NCBI GenBank assembly: GCA_903945495.1
Contig: CAJAVU010000107.1
Location: forward strand, 1 to 64,000
DNA length: 64,000 nt
Direction of reading: 5' to 3'
DNA from: an uncultured Flavobacteriales bacterium
Lineage (GTDB): Bacteria > Bacteroidota > Bacteroidia > Flavobacteriales_D > Crocinitomicaceae
Shown here: in pieces, positions 18,926 through 26,865 of the stretch
Numbering within the stretch: the stretch's first letter is position 1
Layout of the letters: each line of letters begins with the position of its first letter
Notes under the pieces: model-generated
Seen by the model: only the letters and a program-made list of their open reading frames with translations
The model's database searches: none
What the model was told of the DNA's origin: nothing
Translations under genes and position numbers: made by a program

Positions 18926-19591
18926 TTACTTTAACTTACGTGAAATACCAACATTAAAGGATTGACGGAAAGAATGCACCTTTACTTCATTTGATAATTT
19001 GAACGGTGGAGAATCTAAATAAAAATTGACTTGCGGAATAATCATCCAGTTATCATTGAGTTGGAATTCGTAAGCAGTTCGGTTCGTGATACCAAACGAT
19101 TTATTCGCCAAAGAAGCAAGTCTTTTCTCATCAAAATCAATATGTGTGCTTGGTTGTCCCATTTGCCAAGAGGAAGTATAACCTTGTTGCTTCAAGCTCA
19201 ACAACATTGACACTTGTAATCCAAAATCGATGCGTAAGTGCTTGACAATTCTAAAATTCAAAGGGTAAAATACAAGACTCAAGGTATTTAACGTTACTGT
19301 TTTGCTTGTTGTATTTGAACCTCCCATTCCACCTTCTCTTGTCAATAAATAACCAGAATAATTCGAATAAGTTAATCCAAACTTGAACTTAAGCTTCAAT
19401 GAATCGATTTTCACATCATCATAAAAAAAGGAGAAACAATAATTTCCACCGGGCTTGTATTCTTGAAAAGCATGACCTTCGGTTCTTCCGCCATAGAAAT
19501 TATTATGCTGCACTCCACCATTGAATTCTAGCTTTTGCGAAAAAACAGAATTGAAAGAAAGTAATAAAAGGCAAAAAGATAATGGTTTCAT
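18926..19591 (-). CDS. Predicted outer-membrane beta-barrel protein
   Basis: This 221-residue protein has a signal peptide (MKPLSFCLLLLSFNSVFSQ) and alternating polar/hydrophobic strands (YCFSFFYDDVKID, FKFGLTYSNYSGYLL, IDFGLQVSMLLSLK). The C-terminus is QSFNVGISRKLK. This resembles the small PorT-like or OmpW-like barrels common in Bacteroidota, but no specific family is certain. It lies 36 bases after hldD on the same strand, yet has its own variant promoter box at 19607-19614. Confidence 0.7.
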   Translation of the reverse strand: MKPLSFCLLLLSFNSVFSQKLEFNGGVQHNNFYGGRTEGHAFQEYKPGGNYCFSFFYDDVKIDSLKLKFKFGLTYSNYSGYLLTREGGMGGSNTTSKTVTLNTLSLVFYPLNFRIVKHLRIDFGLQVSMLLSLKQQGYTSSWQMGQPSTHIDFDEKRLASLANKSFGITNRTAYEFQLNDNWMIIPQVNFYLDSPPFKLSNEVKVHSFRQSFNVGISRKLK

Positions 19592-19606
19592 GTCGGTATA
19601 ACGAAG

Positions 19607-19614
19607 CGAAAGTA
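19607..19614 (-). promoter_or_regulatory. Possible variant -7 box
   Basis: TACTTTCG on the minus strand lies 15 bases upstream of the ATG at 19591. The same octamer precedes the lytic transglycosylase and ddl genes at similar distances. Confidence 0.35.
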
Positions 19615-19627
19615 GCTTACGTTGGAA

Positions 19628-20593
19628 TCAATAATACTTTTCTCCGATTAGATAATTTTGAACATAATCTTGAACACCTTCTTCCAAGGTATGGAATCCA
19701 CCGTCATAACCTGCTTCAAGCATTTTTGACATGTCTGCCTCCGTGAAATATTGGTATTTATCGCGAATATCAATTGGTGTATCGATAAAAGAAATGTCTT
19801 CTTCCTTGTTCATTCCTTTGAACGTGTTTTTCGCTAAATCAAGGAAGGTACGTGCTTTACCAGAACCTAAATTGTAAATTCCAGACGTTGGTTTTTTTTC
19901 TTTTAAGAACAAACATACTTCAACAACATCCTTTACATAAACGAAATCACGTAATTGTCCACCATCCGTATAATCTGGATTGTGTGAACGGAACAGTTTC
20001 ATTCCACCATTTTCATTGATTTGACGAAACGCATGAAAAATCACACTTGCCATTCGTCCTTTATGATATTCATTTGGTCCATACACATTGAAAAACTTCA
20101 AACCTGCCCAAAAAGGAGGAAATTCAGTTTGTGTCAAAACCCATTTGTCAAAGTCGTTTTTAGAATCACCGTAAGGATTCAAAGGTTTTAAACTTGGAAT
20201 CACAGAATGATCATCTTGGTACCCAAATTCACCTAAACCGTAGGTTGCAGCGGAACTAGCGTAAACCAACGGAATGTTAAAATGAACACATGCCTTCCAA
20301 ACGGCAATTGAATAATCAACATTCAATTCGTCAAAGATTGCTTTGTTAAATTCTGTAGTATCTGTGCGTGCGCCAATGTGATAAATGAACTCTACTTCAT
20401 GGCCAAAATCTGCCAACCATTTGATAAAATCTTTACGGCCAACTTTCGCAGTAATGATTTTTCCTTCAAGGTTTTTTGCTTTTTCCGTTTTTGAAAAGTC
20501 ATCAACGACAACGATATCTTCGTATCCCGCTTTGTTCAAACGACTTACCAAACAACTTCCGATAAATCCTGCCGCACCAGTAACTACAATCAT
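19628..20593 (-). CDS. hldD: ADP-L-glycero-D-manno-heptose 6-epimerase
   Basis: This 321-residue short-chain dehydrogenase-type epimerase makes the ADP-L-glycero-D-manno-heptose used for the lipopolysaccharide inner core. The NAD(P)-binding motif TGAAGFIGSCL lies at the N-terminus and the YxxxK catalytic pair in NPYGDSKNDFD. The RGRDF-type substrate region appears as QLRDFVYVKDVV. Length and order fit HldD rather than GalE. It follows the deoxynucleoside kinase gene after a 54-base gap made of a degenerate 7-base repeat array. A shared transcript is likely because I see no promoter in the gap. Confidence 0.9.
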   Translation of the reverse strand: MIVVTGAAGFIGSCLVSRLNKAGYEDIVVVDDFSKTEKAKNLEGKIITAKVGRKDFIKWLADFGHEVEFIYHIGARTDTTEFNKAIFDELNVDYSIAVWKACVHFNIPLVYASSAATYGLGEFGYQDDHSVIPSLKPLNPYGDSKNDFDKWVLTQTEFPPFWAGLKFFNVYGPNEYHKGRMASVIFHAFRQINENGGMKLFRSHNPDYTDGGQLRDFVYVKDVVEVCLFLKEKKPTSGIYNLGSGKARTFLDLAKNTFKGMNKEEDISFIDTPIDIRDKYQYFTEADMSKMLEAGYDGGFHTLEEGVQDYVQNYLIGEKYY

Positions 20594-20647
20594 TTGAATT
20601 TAGAATATTGAATTAGAAATTAGAATATAGAGTTAGAAGCTAGACGA
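20594..20647. repeat. Degenerate 7-base tandem repeat array
   Basis: The gap between hldD and the kinase gene carries TAGAA-like units (TAGAA, TTGAA, TAGAA, TAGAA, TAGAG, TAGAA, TAGAC) starting at 20601, 20608, 20614, 20621, 20628, 20634 and 20641, that is every 6-7 bases. Similar period-7 arrays with other unit sequences occur at 28105 and 33981. Confidence 0.6.
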
Positions 20648-21262
20648 TTAAAATAAACCGTTGATTTCACCATCAATCGCATTGATGATTTTACCTAAAT
20701 CTTCTTGACTTTCAGGGAAACGATTATTGTCAACATCGATGATCAACAATTTACCTTTGTCGTACGTTGAAATCCATGCTTCATAACGTTCGTTCAAACG
20801 TTTCAAGTAATCTAAACGAATACTTTCTTCATAATCACGACCACGTTGCTGAATTTGATTTACCAATGTTGGTACACTCGCTCGCAAGTAAATCAATAAA
20901 TCTGGTGAAGAAACGAATGAATCCATCAAATTGAACAATGAAAAATAGTTTTCAAAGTCACGTGTTGTCATCAATCCCATCGAATGTAAATTCGGTGCAA
21001 AGATGAATGCATCTTCATAAATCGTACGATCTTGAATCACATTTTTCTCCGTTTCTTGGATTTCTTGAATTTGCGTAAATCGACTGTTGAGATAATAAAT
21101 CTGAAGGTTGAACGACCAGCGTTGCATATCTTCATAAAAATCATTCAAATATGGATTTTGTTCCACATCTTCAAAATGCGTTTCCCATCCGTAATGCTTT
21201 GCTAACAACTTAGTTAACGTAGTTTTTCCTGATCCGATATTTCCAGCAACAGCGATATGCAT
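20648..21262 (-). CDS. Deoxynucleoside kinase
   Basis: This kinase of about 204 residues belongs to the deoxyadenosine/deoxyguanosine/thymidine-kinase-2 family and phosphorylates deoxynucleosides in the salvage pathway. The P-loop is GNIGSGKTTL, the ERS-like base-recognition motif appears as IQDRTIYED, and the LID arginines lie in QQRGRDYEESI. An upstream ATG at 21268 is in frame, but a TAAATTTG promoter box ends 1 base before it, so transcription would start inside those codons. I therefore choose the ATG at 21262. Substrate preference cannot be read from sequence. Confidence 0.9.
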   Translation of the reverse strand: MHIAVAGNIGSGKTTLTKLLAKHYGWETHFEDVEQNPYLNDFYEDMQRWSFNLQIYYLNSRFTQIQEIQETEKNVIQDRTIYEDAFIFAPNLHSMGLMTTRDFENYFSLFNLMDSFVSSPDLLIYLRASVPTLVNQIQQRGRDYEESIRLDYLKRLNERYEAWISTYDKGKLLIIDVDNNRFPESQEDLGKIINAIDGEINGLF

Positions 21263-21269
21263 ATTCATT

Positions 21270-21277
21270 CAAATTTA
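21270..21277 (-). promoter_or_regulatory. -7 promoter box of the deoxynucleoside kinase gene
   Basis: TAAATTTG on the minus strand matches TAnnTTTG. Seven bases separate it from the ATG at 21262, giving a very short leader. Confidence 0.45.
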
Positions 21278-21316
21278 GACTGCCTAAATTACAACATTTG
21301 ATTGAACTGACAAGGT

Positions 21317-22135
21317 TTAATCTTGCAAACTAAGCACGAATTTTAAAATTTTATTGTCTGTTCGAAAATAGAAAAAATTACCCGATAGCGCTATATCTTT
21401 TACGCCTTTTATTGGTAAATCAACATCAAACTGGTTCGCATCTTCAGAATTGTGTAAAATCAAGTGGTCTTCATTCAAAGCTACCAATGATGTTCCTTCG
21501 ATGATAAAACTTGTAAACACGCCCATTTCATGGACATTGATCAAGGATCCGTACAAATCAAAACGGTAAATTTTTCCTTCCGAACTCGCTAAGAATAACT
21601 CATTGTTCACCTCTTGAATGGCAACAATTCCAGAAATATTTAAAATCCCTTGTAGGTTTTTGATTTCTTGAAATTGATCGGTTCCGCCTAGACTCAACAG
21701 AATTAGTTTCGAATTGAGTTGATCGACTACCCATACTTTATCAGGTTGTCCAGAAACCGCCACCATTGTTGCGTTTCCGATATCAAAACTACTTAAATCA
21801 ATGCATTCTTCAGAAAGTGTTAAGGTATTGTCCAACACACAAATCAATTGTTGTTCCTCCGAAAACGTCAATAATTTCATTGTATTGATGGGTTTCAAGG
21901 ATTTCAGATTCCCAAGTGATTTTATACTTTGCGAAAACTTCTTCGTTCCCAATGAATCGAATTTCTGAATGGTGCGATTAGCAGTAATGTAAATATTTCC
22001 CAAAACATCCACCGACCAACTATCGTTTTCACCAATGGAAATTTCCAATTGTTTCGTCCACGTGTAACTTGTTGAATCTTGTGCGCGACAAAATCCAGTT
22101 AACAGCACTAACATTACAAGTAAACTATTTTTCAC
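21317..22135 (-). CDS. Exported beta-propeller-like protein
   Basis: This 272-residue protein has a signal peptide (KNSLLVMLVLLTGFCRAQ). Repeated blade-like segments follow, such as GNIYITANRTIQKFDSLG, VWVVDQLNSKLILLSLGG, LFLASSEGKIYRFDLYG and YFRTDNKILKFVLS. These resemble an NHL/WD-type propeller with about six blades. It starts with GTG inside the end of the GH3 gene (4-base GTGA overlap), so its translation is coupled to that gene. The function is unknown; binding is more likely than catalysis because no catalytic motif is seen. Confidence 0.75.
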   Translation of the reverse strand: MKNSLLVMLVLLTGFCRAQDSTSYTWTKQLEISIGENDSWSVDVLGNIYITANRTIQKFDSLGTKKFSQSIKSLGNLKSLKPINTMKLLTFSEEQQLICVLDNTLTLSEECIDLSSFDIGNATMVAVSGQPDKVWVVDQLNSKLILLSLGGTDQFQEIKNLQGILNISGIVAIQEVNNELFLASSEGKIYRFDLYGSLINVHEMGVFTSFIIEGTSLVALNEDHLILHNSEDANQFDVDLPIKGVKDIALSGNFFYFRTDNKILKFVLSLQD

Positions 22136-23661
22136 TTTTGTATTTTTTGAGATTCAACGATTTGCAAGAGTTGTTCCAAAATTGTTCGATTGTTCACCAA
22201 ACGCGGAACTTTGTTTTGTCCACCTAACTTTCCAATCGATTTCAACCAGTTTTCAAATGTTCCTTCCGGAACTACTTTAACCAATGGAAAATCCATCACC
22301 ATATTTTGATAGCGTTTAGCGTCATAATCTGAATTAATTTCCCGTAAATGTTCATCCAACAACACCATAAAACGATTTAAATCATCCGGTTGATTCACAA
22401 ATTCGATGATCCATTCGTGCGCTCCGCGATCAATTCCATCCATATAAACTGGACAAGTTGTGAACTCGCGTATTTGCGCATTTGTTTTTAAACTTGCATA
22501 AGCAATCGCCTTTTCCGCATTGTCAACAATCACTTCTTCTCCAAACGTATTTAAATAGCTTTTCGTGCGTCCTGTGATTTTAAATCGAAACGGCAAAAGC
22601 GATGTAAACTTAACTGTATCTCCAATTATGTAACGCCACAATCCACCATTTGTAGAAATTACCAGCGCATAATTTACACCGAGCTCAACTTCGGCAAGAT
22701 TCACAACATCGGTTGAATTTACGCCATCAAAGGATTCCATCGGAATAAACTCATAGTAAATACCATAATCCAACATCAGCAACAATTCATTCGAGTTCAC
22801 TTGGTCTTGAATTCCAAAAAATCCTTCGGAAGCATTATAGGTTTCCACATAATTCATCTTGTCGTCGGGAATCAATTTCTTGAATTGCTCACGATACGGA
22901 TCAAACGAAACGCCACCGTGCATGAATAACTCCAAATTCGGCCAAACTTCTTTTAGGTTGTTTTTACCTGTAATTTCAAGAATCTTATTCGCTAAAACCA
23001 TTGTCCAACTTGGAACACCAGCCAAAATCAATACGTCTTCGTGAATCGTGCTTTCGGCCATACGTTCAATTTTCGATTCCCACTCACTCATTAAAGCGAT
23101 TTCTTTTGCAGGAGTGCGACGCAATTCCGCCCACCAAGGTAAATTCTTCACAATGATTGCAGACAAATCACCGAAATAAGAATCTGTGCTCAAGTGATTG
23201 ATTTGTGCGCTTCCTCCGACAATCAAATGCTTTCCATTGTATAATTTTCGGTTCGGATGATTGTTGTAATAAATCGCCAACAAGTCCTTTCCTCCTTTAT
23301 AATGACAATCTTCTAAGGATTCTTTTGTCACTGGGATAAATTTACTCCGAGCAGCTGTTGTTCCAGAAGATTTTGCAAACCATTTGGTATCCGAAGGCCA
23401 CAAGAGATTTTGTTCCCCTTCCATCAATCGATCTACGAAAGGTTGAACATCGTTGTATTCTTGCAGCGGAACATTTTGGCGAAAGTCGTTGTAATTGCGA
23501 ATCGAAGTGAATTGAAAGTTCTTTCCCCATTCCGTGTTTTGTGCAGAAAAAATCATCTTTTCGAACAATTCTTGTTGTACTTCCAATGGATATTTCTTGA
23601 ATAAATCGATTTGATGTATTCGTTTTTTGATGATCCAAGCAAATATCGAATTGAACGGCAT
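22132..23661 (-). CDS. GH3-family acyl-adenylating enzyme
   Basis: This 509-residue protein matches the GH3 family. In plants these enzymes adenylate acids such as auxin or jasmonate and join them to amino acids. Adenylation motifs are visible: KSSGTTAARSKFIPVT (P-loop-like), VETYNASEGFFGIQD (acid-substrate and ATP site), and GDTVKFTSLLPFRFKITGRTKSYLNTFGEE (the hinge region). There is no signal peptide, so it should be cytoplasmic. GH3 homologues are frequent in Bacteroidota, but their substrates are not established to my knowledge. It is co-translated with an exported propeller-like protein. Confidence 0.9.
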   Translation of the reverse strand: MPFNSIFAWIIKKRIHQIDLFKKYPLEVQQELFEKMIFSAQNTEWGKNFQFTSIRNYNDFRQNVPLQEYNDVQPFVDRLMEGEQNLLWPSDTKWFAKSSGTTAARSKFIPVTKESLEDCHYKGGKDLLAIYYNNHPNRKLYNGKHLIVGGSAQINHLSTDSYFGDLSAIIVKNLPWWAELRRTPAKEIALMSEWESKIERMAESTIHEDVLILAGVPSWTMVLANKILEITGKNNLKEVWPNLELFMHGGVSFDPYREQFKKLIPDDKMNYVETYNASEGFFGIQDQVNSNELLLMLDYGIYYEFIPMESFDGVNSTDVVNLAEVELGVNYALVISTNGGLWRYIIGDTVKFTSLLPFRFKITGRTKSYLNTFGEEVIVDNAEKAIAYASLKTNAQIREFTTCPVYMDGIDRGAHEWIIEFVNQPDDLNRFMVLLDEHLREINSDYDAKRYQNMVMDFPLVKVVPEGTFENWLKSIGKLGGQNKVPRLVNNRTILEQLLQIVESQKIQK

Positions 23662-23708
23662 TTTCCTATTGGGGGATTTTTAACTAAAGTATGAAAAACA
23701 AAGGACAT

Positions 23709-23739
23709 AAAAAAAGCCATTCATTTTCTGAATAGCTTT
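23709..23739 (-). terminator. Rho-independent terminator of the 32-residue membrane peptide gene
   Basis: An 11-bp stem (23713-23723 with 23729-23739) has a 5-base loop and one G-U pair when read on the minus strand. It is followed by seven U (23709-23715, partly inside the stem). It lies 39 bases after the small gene's stop. Confidence 0.8.
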
Positions 23740-23778
23740 GAAAAGAATACTCTTTTAAATATTGTTTTGATGAAGAGA

Positions 23779-23877
23779 TTAACCCCAAATCAAAATCGTA
23801 GCCAAAATAGCAAGAGCGATAATTGTGTAAATCGTACCTACTGCAGCTGTCGAACTTTCGAAGAAATTATCTGACAT
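23779..23877 (-). CDS. 32-residue single-span membrane peptide
   Basis: The ATG at 23877 opens a 32-codon frame ending in TAA at 23779. The peptide begins MSDNFFESSTAAVGT and ends in a hydrophobic helix, IYTIIALAILATILIWG, long enough for one membrane span. A TACTTTTG promoter box lies 17 bases upstream, and a strong U-tailed terminator 39 bases downstream frames it as its own transcription unit. It is far shorter than usual gene-calling cutoffs. I know no function; short hydrophobic peptides often bind membrane complexes or act as toxins, and either would be inference. Confidence 0.75.
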   Translation of the reverse strand: MSDNFFESSTAAVGTIYTIIALAILATILIWG

Positions 23878-23894
23878 AATGTTTTGTTTTTTTT

Positions 23895-23902
23895 CAAAAG
23901 TA
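23895..23902 (-). promoter_or_regulatory. -7 promoter box of the membrane peptide gene
   Basis: TACTTTTG on the minus strand matches TAnnTTTG exactly, 17 bases upstream of the ATG at 23877. Confidence 0.55.
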
Positions 23903-23997
23903 TAAAATATTTTGAAGTGCACCTTCACTTTTGAAAACTTTCACAAAAGATTTATATAGTTTAAAAATGAGGTGTTACTTGAATGTCCCAAAAAAGA

Positions 23998-24027
23998 AAA
24001 AAGCCACTCGAATCCGAATGGCTTTTT
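23998..24027 (-). terminator. Terminator after the Bax-inhibitor-1 gene
   Basis: A stem of AAAAAGCCA with TGGCTTTTT, one mismatch, then TCG/CGA and a 4-base loop, lies 20 bases after the stop at 24048. A-rich sequence on one side and T-rich on the other could make it work in both directions; only the minus direction has a gene ending here. Confidence 0.8.
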
Positions 24028-24047
24028 ATGAATGTTTTATGCTTGAA

Positions 24048-24794
24048 TTAGTCTCTTGATCCGAATAAACGAAGCAACGACAAGAATAAGTTTACAAACA
24101 AAATATACAATTGTAATCCTCCAATTAAAGACAATTTATTGCGATCTAAACCTGATAACGTCTCATCTTGAGAGATACCTTTTAATTGTTGCATGTAATA
24201 AGCAGTTAAACCAGTAAAGACAAACACTCCAACTGCCGAAATAACATAACTCATTGTTTCACTGTGCATGAAGAAGTTGACGATTCCAGCAATGAAAATC
24301 CCAATGAAGGCCATGTACAATAAACTTCCGAATTTGGTTAAGTCTGTACTTGTAGTATAACCTAGAATGGCCATAGCAGCGAATGCTCCTGCAGCTACAA
24401 AGAATGTTGATGCAATAGAAGCCTCAGTATATACAATGAAAATTGTGCTCAAACTTAAACCCATCAAAACCGAATAAAGGATGAACAAGCCCATCAATAA
24501 ACCTAGAGACAAGCGTCTGTATGCCATTTGAATTAACAACCCTAAACCAACTGGTGCAAATGCTACAACATAAAACAAAGGTGAAATTGCACCTTCAGCC
24601 GTTAAAAAATACTTAACAAAAAACACAGGCAATTGCTTACCATTTTCAAATGTAATTTGTTCACCAGCACCAGTTAAATATGCAATAACTCCAGAAATTG
24701 CTAAGGCAGCAAACATGTAACTATAAACACTTCTAAAAAATTCGCGAGAAATCTCTTTCGAATAAGCCGTGTTGTTATCTAAAATTGAATTCAT
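24048..24794 (-). CDS. Bax inhibitor-1/YccA family membrane protein
   Basis: This 248-residue protein has seven predicted membrane helices and belongs to the BI-1/TMBIM family. Recognisable blocks are FFRSVYSYMFAALAISGVIAYL at the first helix, the mid-protein LGLLMGLFILYSVLMGLSLSTIF, and the C-terminal GGLQLYILFVNLFLSLLRLFG. Bacterial members have been linked to calcium leak (BsYetJ) and to FtsH-mediated proteolysis (YccA); neither is proved here. It lies 23 bases after folE on the same strand and is followed by a strong terminator. Confidence 0.92.
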   Translation of the reverse strand: MNSILDNNTAYSKEISREFFRSVYSYMFAALAISGVIAYLTGAGEQITFENGKQLPVFFVKYFLTAEGAISPLFYVVAFAPVGLGLLIQMAYRRLSLGLLMGLFILYSVLMGLSLSTIFIVYTEASIASTFFVAAGAFAAMAILGYTTSTDLTKFGSLLYMAFIGIFIAGIVNFFMHSETMSYVISAVGVFVFTGLTAYYMQQLKGISQDETLSGLDRNKLSLIGGLQLYILFVNLFLSLLRLFGSRD

Positions 24795-24817
24795 AGGTTT
24801 AAAATTTGTAATTCTAC

Positions 24818-25396
24818 TTAATGTAATTTTGCTTGAACTAAATTAATAAATTCTTTTCTCGTTGCATCATTTTTCATAAATAATCCTGTAAATGCACTTG
24901 AAGTCGTTACTGAATTTTGTTTTTGAACACCGCGCATTTGCATACACATGTGCGAACATTCAATCACCACAGCAACACCTTTCGGGTTCAAGGTGCGTTG
25001 AATACAATCACGAATTTCAATTGTCAAACGTTCTTGTACTTGCAAACGACGAGAATACGCATCCACAACACGTGGAATTTTGCTCAAACCAACAATTTTT
25101 CCATCAGGAATGTAGGCAACATGTGCTTTTCCGAAGAATGGCAACATGTGGTGCTCACACAATGAATACACTTCAATATCTTTTACAATTACCATTTCAG
25201 AATATTCTTCATGGAAAATTGCTTGTTTCACTAAATCATCAGGATTGATATCATAACCATGTGTCAAAAACTGCATTGCTTTTGCAACACGCTCTGGTGT
25301 TTTCAATAAACCTTCACGGTTTGGATCTTCACCAATTTGTTTTAATACCTCTTCGTAGTGGTTTGCTAAATCCGATGTTATTTTGTCGTCGTACAT
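24818..25396 (-). CDS. folE: GTP cyclohydrolase I
   Basis: This 192-residue FolE converts GTP to 7,8-dihydroneopterin triphosphate, the entry point to folate and other pterins. The zinc ligands are in CEHHMLPF and [10 protein letters not shown], and the motif [23 protein letters not shown] is intact. It probably shares a transcript with the Bax-inhibitor-1 gene downstream. A queD-type gene, which can use FolE's product, lies 143 bases upstream on the same strand, so the two may form one pterin unit. Confidence 0.96.
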   Translation of the reverse strand: MYDDKITSDLANHYEEVLKQIGEDPNREGLLKTPERVAKAMQFLTHGYDINPDDLVKQAIFHEEYSEMVIVKDIEVYSLCEHHMLPFFGKAHVAYIPDGKIVGLSKIPRVVDAYSRRLQVQERLTIEIRDCIQRTLNPKGVAVVIECSHMCMQMRGVQKQNSVTTSSAFTGLFMKNDATRKEFINLVQAKLH

Positions 25397-25539
25397 TTCG
25401 TTCTTGTTAAAGTTGAATATTCTTTGAGAAACACTTTCGATGCTGATTTGTTCAAGAAACCCCTCTATTCTAAATCAATGAGGGACACAGAGGTGATACA
25501 TTGAGTATATCGAAATGCTCCCGAAGTGCACATCATTTC
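25397..25539. repeat. Possible extragenic repeat between folE and queD
   Basis: The gap holds a partly palindromic stretch, TATATCGAAATGCTCCCGAAG (25506-25526), and an imperfectly related TTTCGATGCT at 25436. It resembles the short repeated elements often seen between Bacteroidota genes. No second copy is in the window, so this is weak. Confidence 0.25.
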
Positions 25540-25971
25540 TCAATAAGGTTCGTCGCCTCCGTAATATTCAACGAAATTATTTTCAGTTTCCACCAATTTG
25601 ATTTTCACCAATTCTCCTCCTGCTTTTGCAATTGGTTCTTTGATAATATCCCAAATTTGGATCACCATATTTTCTGTTGAAGCCAACATTCCTTTTAAAA
25701 ACGGAACATCTAAATTCAAGTTTTTATGATCCAATGGTTCAACTACTAATTCTTTCAATAATGCACTCAACTCCTTCAAATTGATCACAAATCCAGTGTC
25801 TTCATGCGGCTTACCTTTAACCGTAACATAAATTGAAAAGTTGTGTCCATGCCAATTCTTATTGGAACATTTCCCAAATACTTCCCAGTTCTTTTCCTCT
25901 GACCAATCCTCTCTCCACAATTTGTGCGCAGCATTGAAAGTCTCTCGACGTGTGATATAAACAGTTTTCAC
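25540..25971 (-). CDS. queD: 6-carboxytetrahydropterin synthase / 6-pyruvoyltetrahydropterin synthase homologue
   Basis: This 143-residue protein of the QueD/PTPS fold acts on dihydroneopterin triphosphate, in queuosine or tetrahydropterin synthesis. Zinc-binding histidines lie in FNAAHKLW and NWHGHNFS, the catalytic Cys in GKCSNKNWHGH, and the DHKNLNLD and ETENNFVEYY motifs are present. I start it at GTG 25971. The apparent longer frame begins with a TTG that lies inside the promoter box. It is upstream of folE on the same strand. A paralogue lies in the carotenoid operon at 61616. Confidence 0.9.
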   Translation of the reverse strand: MKTVYITRRETFNAAHKLWREDWSEEKNWEVFGKCSNKNWHGHNFSIYVTVKGKPHEDTGFVINLKELSALLKELVVEPLDHKNLNLDVPFLKGMLASTENMVIQIWDIIKEPIAKAGGELVKIKLVETENNFVEYYGGDEPY

Positions 25972-25989
25972 GATGCAAATTTTAAAGTA

Positions 25990-25997
25990 CAAAGATA
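25990..25997 (-). promoter_or_regulatory. -7 promoter box of queD (folE region)
   Basis: TATCTTTG on the minus strand lies 18 bases upstream of the GTG start. It is divergent from the tlyA promoter, whose box starts 32 bases away. Confidence 0.55.
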
Positions 25998-26028
25998 GTC
26001 AGAATTCGGAATTCACAATCGCAAATCA

Positions 26029-26036
26029 TACCTTTG
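26029..26036 (+). promoter_or_regulatory. -7 promoter box of the TlyA-family gene, next to the ATG
   Basis: TACCTTTG matches TAnnTTTG, and only 4 bases (TAGC) separate it from the ATG at 26041. If used, the mRNA would begin at or next to the start codon. Confidence 0.5.
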
Positions 26037-26040
26037 TAGC

Positions 26041-26775
26041 ATGGAAGAACGCTTAGATAAGATATTGTTGCAACGAAATTTGGTAAGTTCACGTGTTCGC
26101 GCAGAACAAATGATCCGTGAAGTTGGTGTACGAGTGGATGGAAAACTGATCAATAAAACAGGGAAAAAGTTCCCAATCGATTGCAAAATTGAAATCATTC
26201 AAGAGGAAATTCCTTGGGTTTCTAGAGGTGCTTTAAAAATCCTTGAAGCGATTGAACTTTGGAAACCAGCAATTAATGGAGGAACAATGATGGACATTGG
26301 TGCTTCAACCGGTGGATTCACAGAAGTCTTGTTACACAATGGAGCTTCAAAAGTGTTTTGTGTAGATGTCGGTAAAGATCAATTACACGAAAAAATCAAA
26401 TCAGACGAACGCATTGTCAACTTGGAAAAAACCCATGTGCGAGAATTAACATCTAACTTAATTAAAGATGAAATTGATGGCTGTGTAATTGATGTATCGT
26501 TTATTTCCTTGGAAAAAATCTTCCCTTTCATCCACACATTCTTAAAACCTGGCGCTTTTGTTATTGCTTTAGTGAAACCACAATTTGAAGTTGGAAAAGA
26601 AAACATCGCCAAAGGTGGAATCGTTAAAAACAAAAGTTTATATCCAGAAGTCATTGAAAAAATCAAAGCTTCGGCAAAATTGAACAACTTGAATTATCAG
26701 GACCATTGTGTTTCTCCAATATTGGGTGGAGATGGAAATCAAGAGTTTTTAATGCTTCTTCAGAAGGATTCGTAA
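26041..26775 (+). CDS. TlyA-family rRNA 2'-O-methyltransferase
   Basis: This 244-residue protein has an N-terminal S4 RNA-binding domain (about 1-60, MEERLDKILLQRNLVSSRVRAE). A Rossmann FtsJ/RrmJ-type methyltransferase domain follows, with the SAM motif MMDIGASTGGFTEVLL. The later blocks CVIDVSFISLEKI and ALVKPQFEVG are typical of TlyA. Known TlyA proteins methylate cytidine 2'-OH in 16S and 23S rRNA and affect capreomycin sensitivity; some homologues are haemolysin-annotated, which is likely a misnomer. The promoter box ends 4 bases before the ATG. Confidence 0.92.
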   Translation: MEERLDKILLQRNLVSSRVRAEQMIREVGVRVDGKLINKTGKKFPIDCKIEIIQEEIPWVSRGALKILEAIELWKPAINGGTMMDIGASTGGFTEVLLHNGASKVFCVDVGKDQLHEKIKSDERIVNLEKTHVRELTSNLIKDEIDGCVIDVSFISLEKIFPFIHTFLKPGAFVIALVKPQFEVGKENIAKGGIVKNKSLYPEVIEKIKASAKLNNLNYQDHCVSPILGGDGNQEFLMLLQKDS

Positions 26776-26801
26776 TTTATCATTCTTAATTCGTGATTAG
26801 C

Positions 26802-26828
26802 GTTCGTAAAAAAAAGCTTTTTTAGAAC
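26802..26828. other. AT-rich inverted repeat between tlyA and sufS
   Basis: GTTC (26802-26805) and GAAC (26825-26828) flank runs of A and T that can pair (AAAAAA with TTTTTT). It could be a weak terminator of the tlyA gene, or simple AT-rich sequence. It ends 20 bases before the sufS promoter box. Confidence 0.25.
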
Positions 26829-26848
26829 CATTCAAAATAACCGTTTTG

Positions 26849-26856
26849 TATCTTTG
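26849..26856 (+). promoter_or_regulatory. -7 promoter box of sufS
   Basis: TATCTTTG matches TAnnTTTG. Nine bases separate it from the ATG at 26866, so the leader would be only a few bases long. Confidence 0.5.
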
Positions 26857-26865
26857 TACTCAGTT

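Noticed and set aside
26854-26865. TTG start for sufS
   Set aside because: The codon lies inside the TATCTTTG promoter box; the ATG at 26866 is the sensible start.
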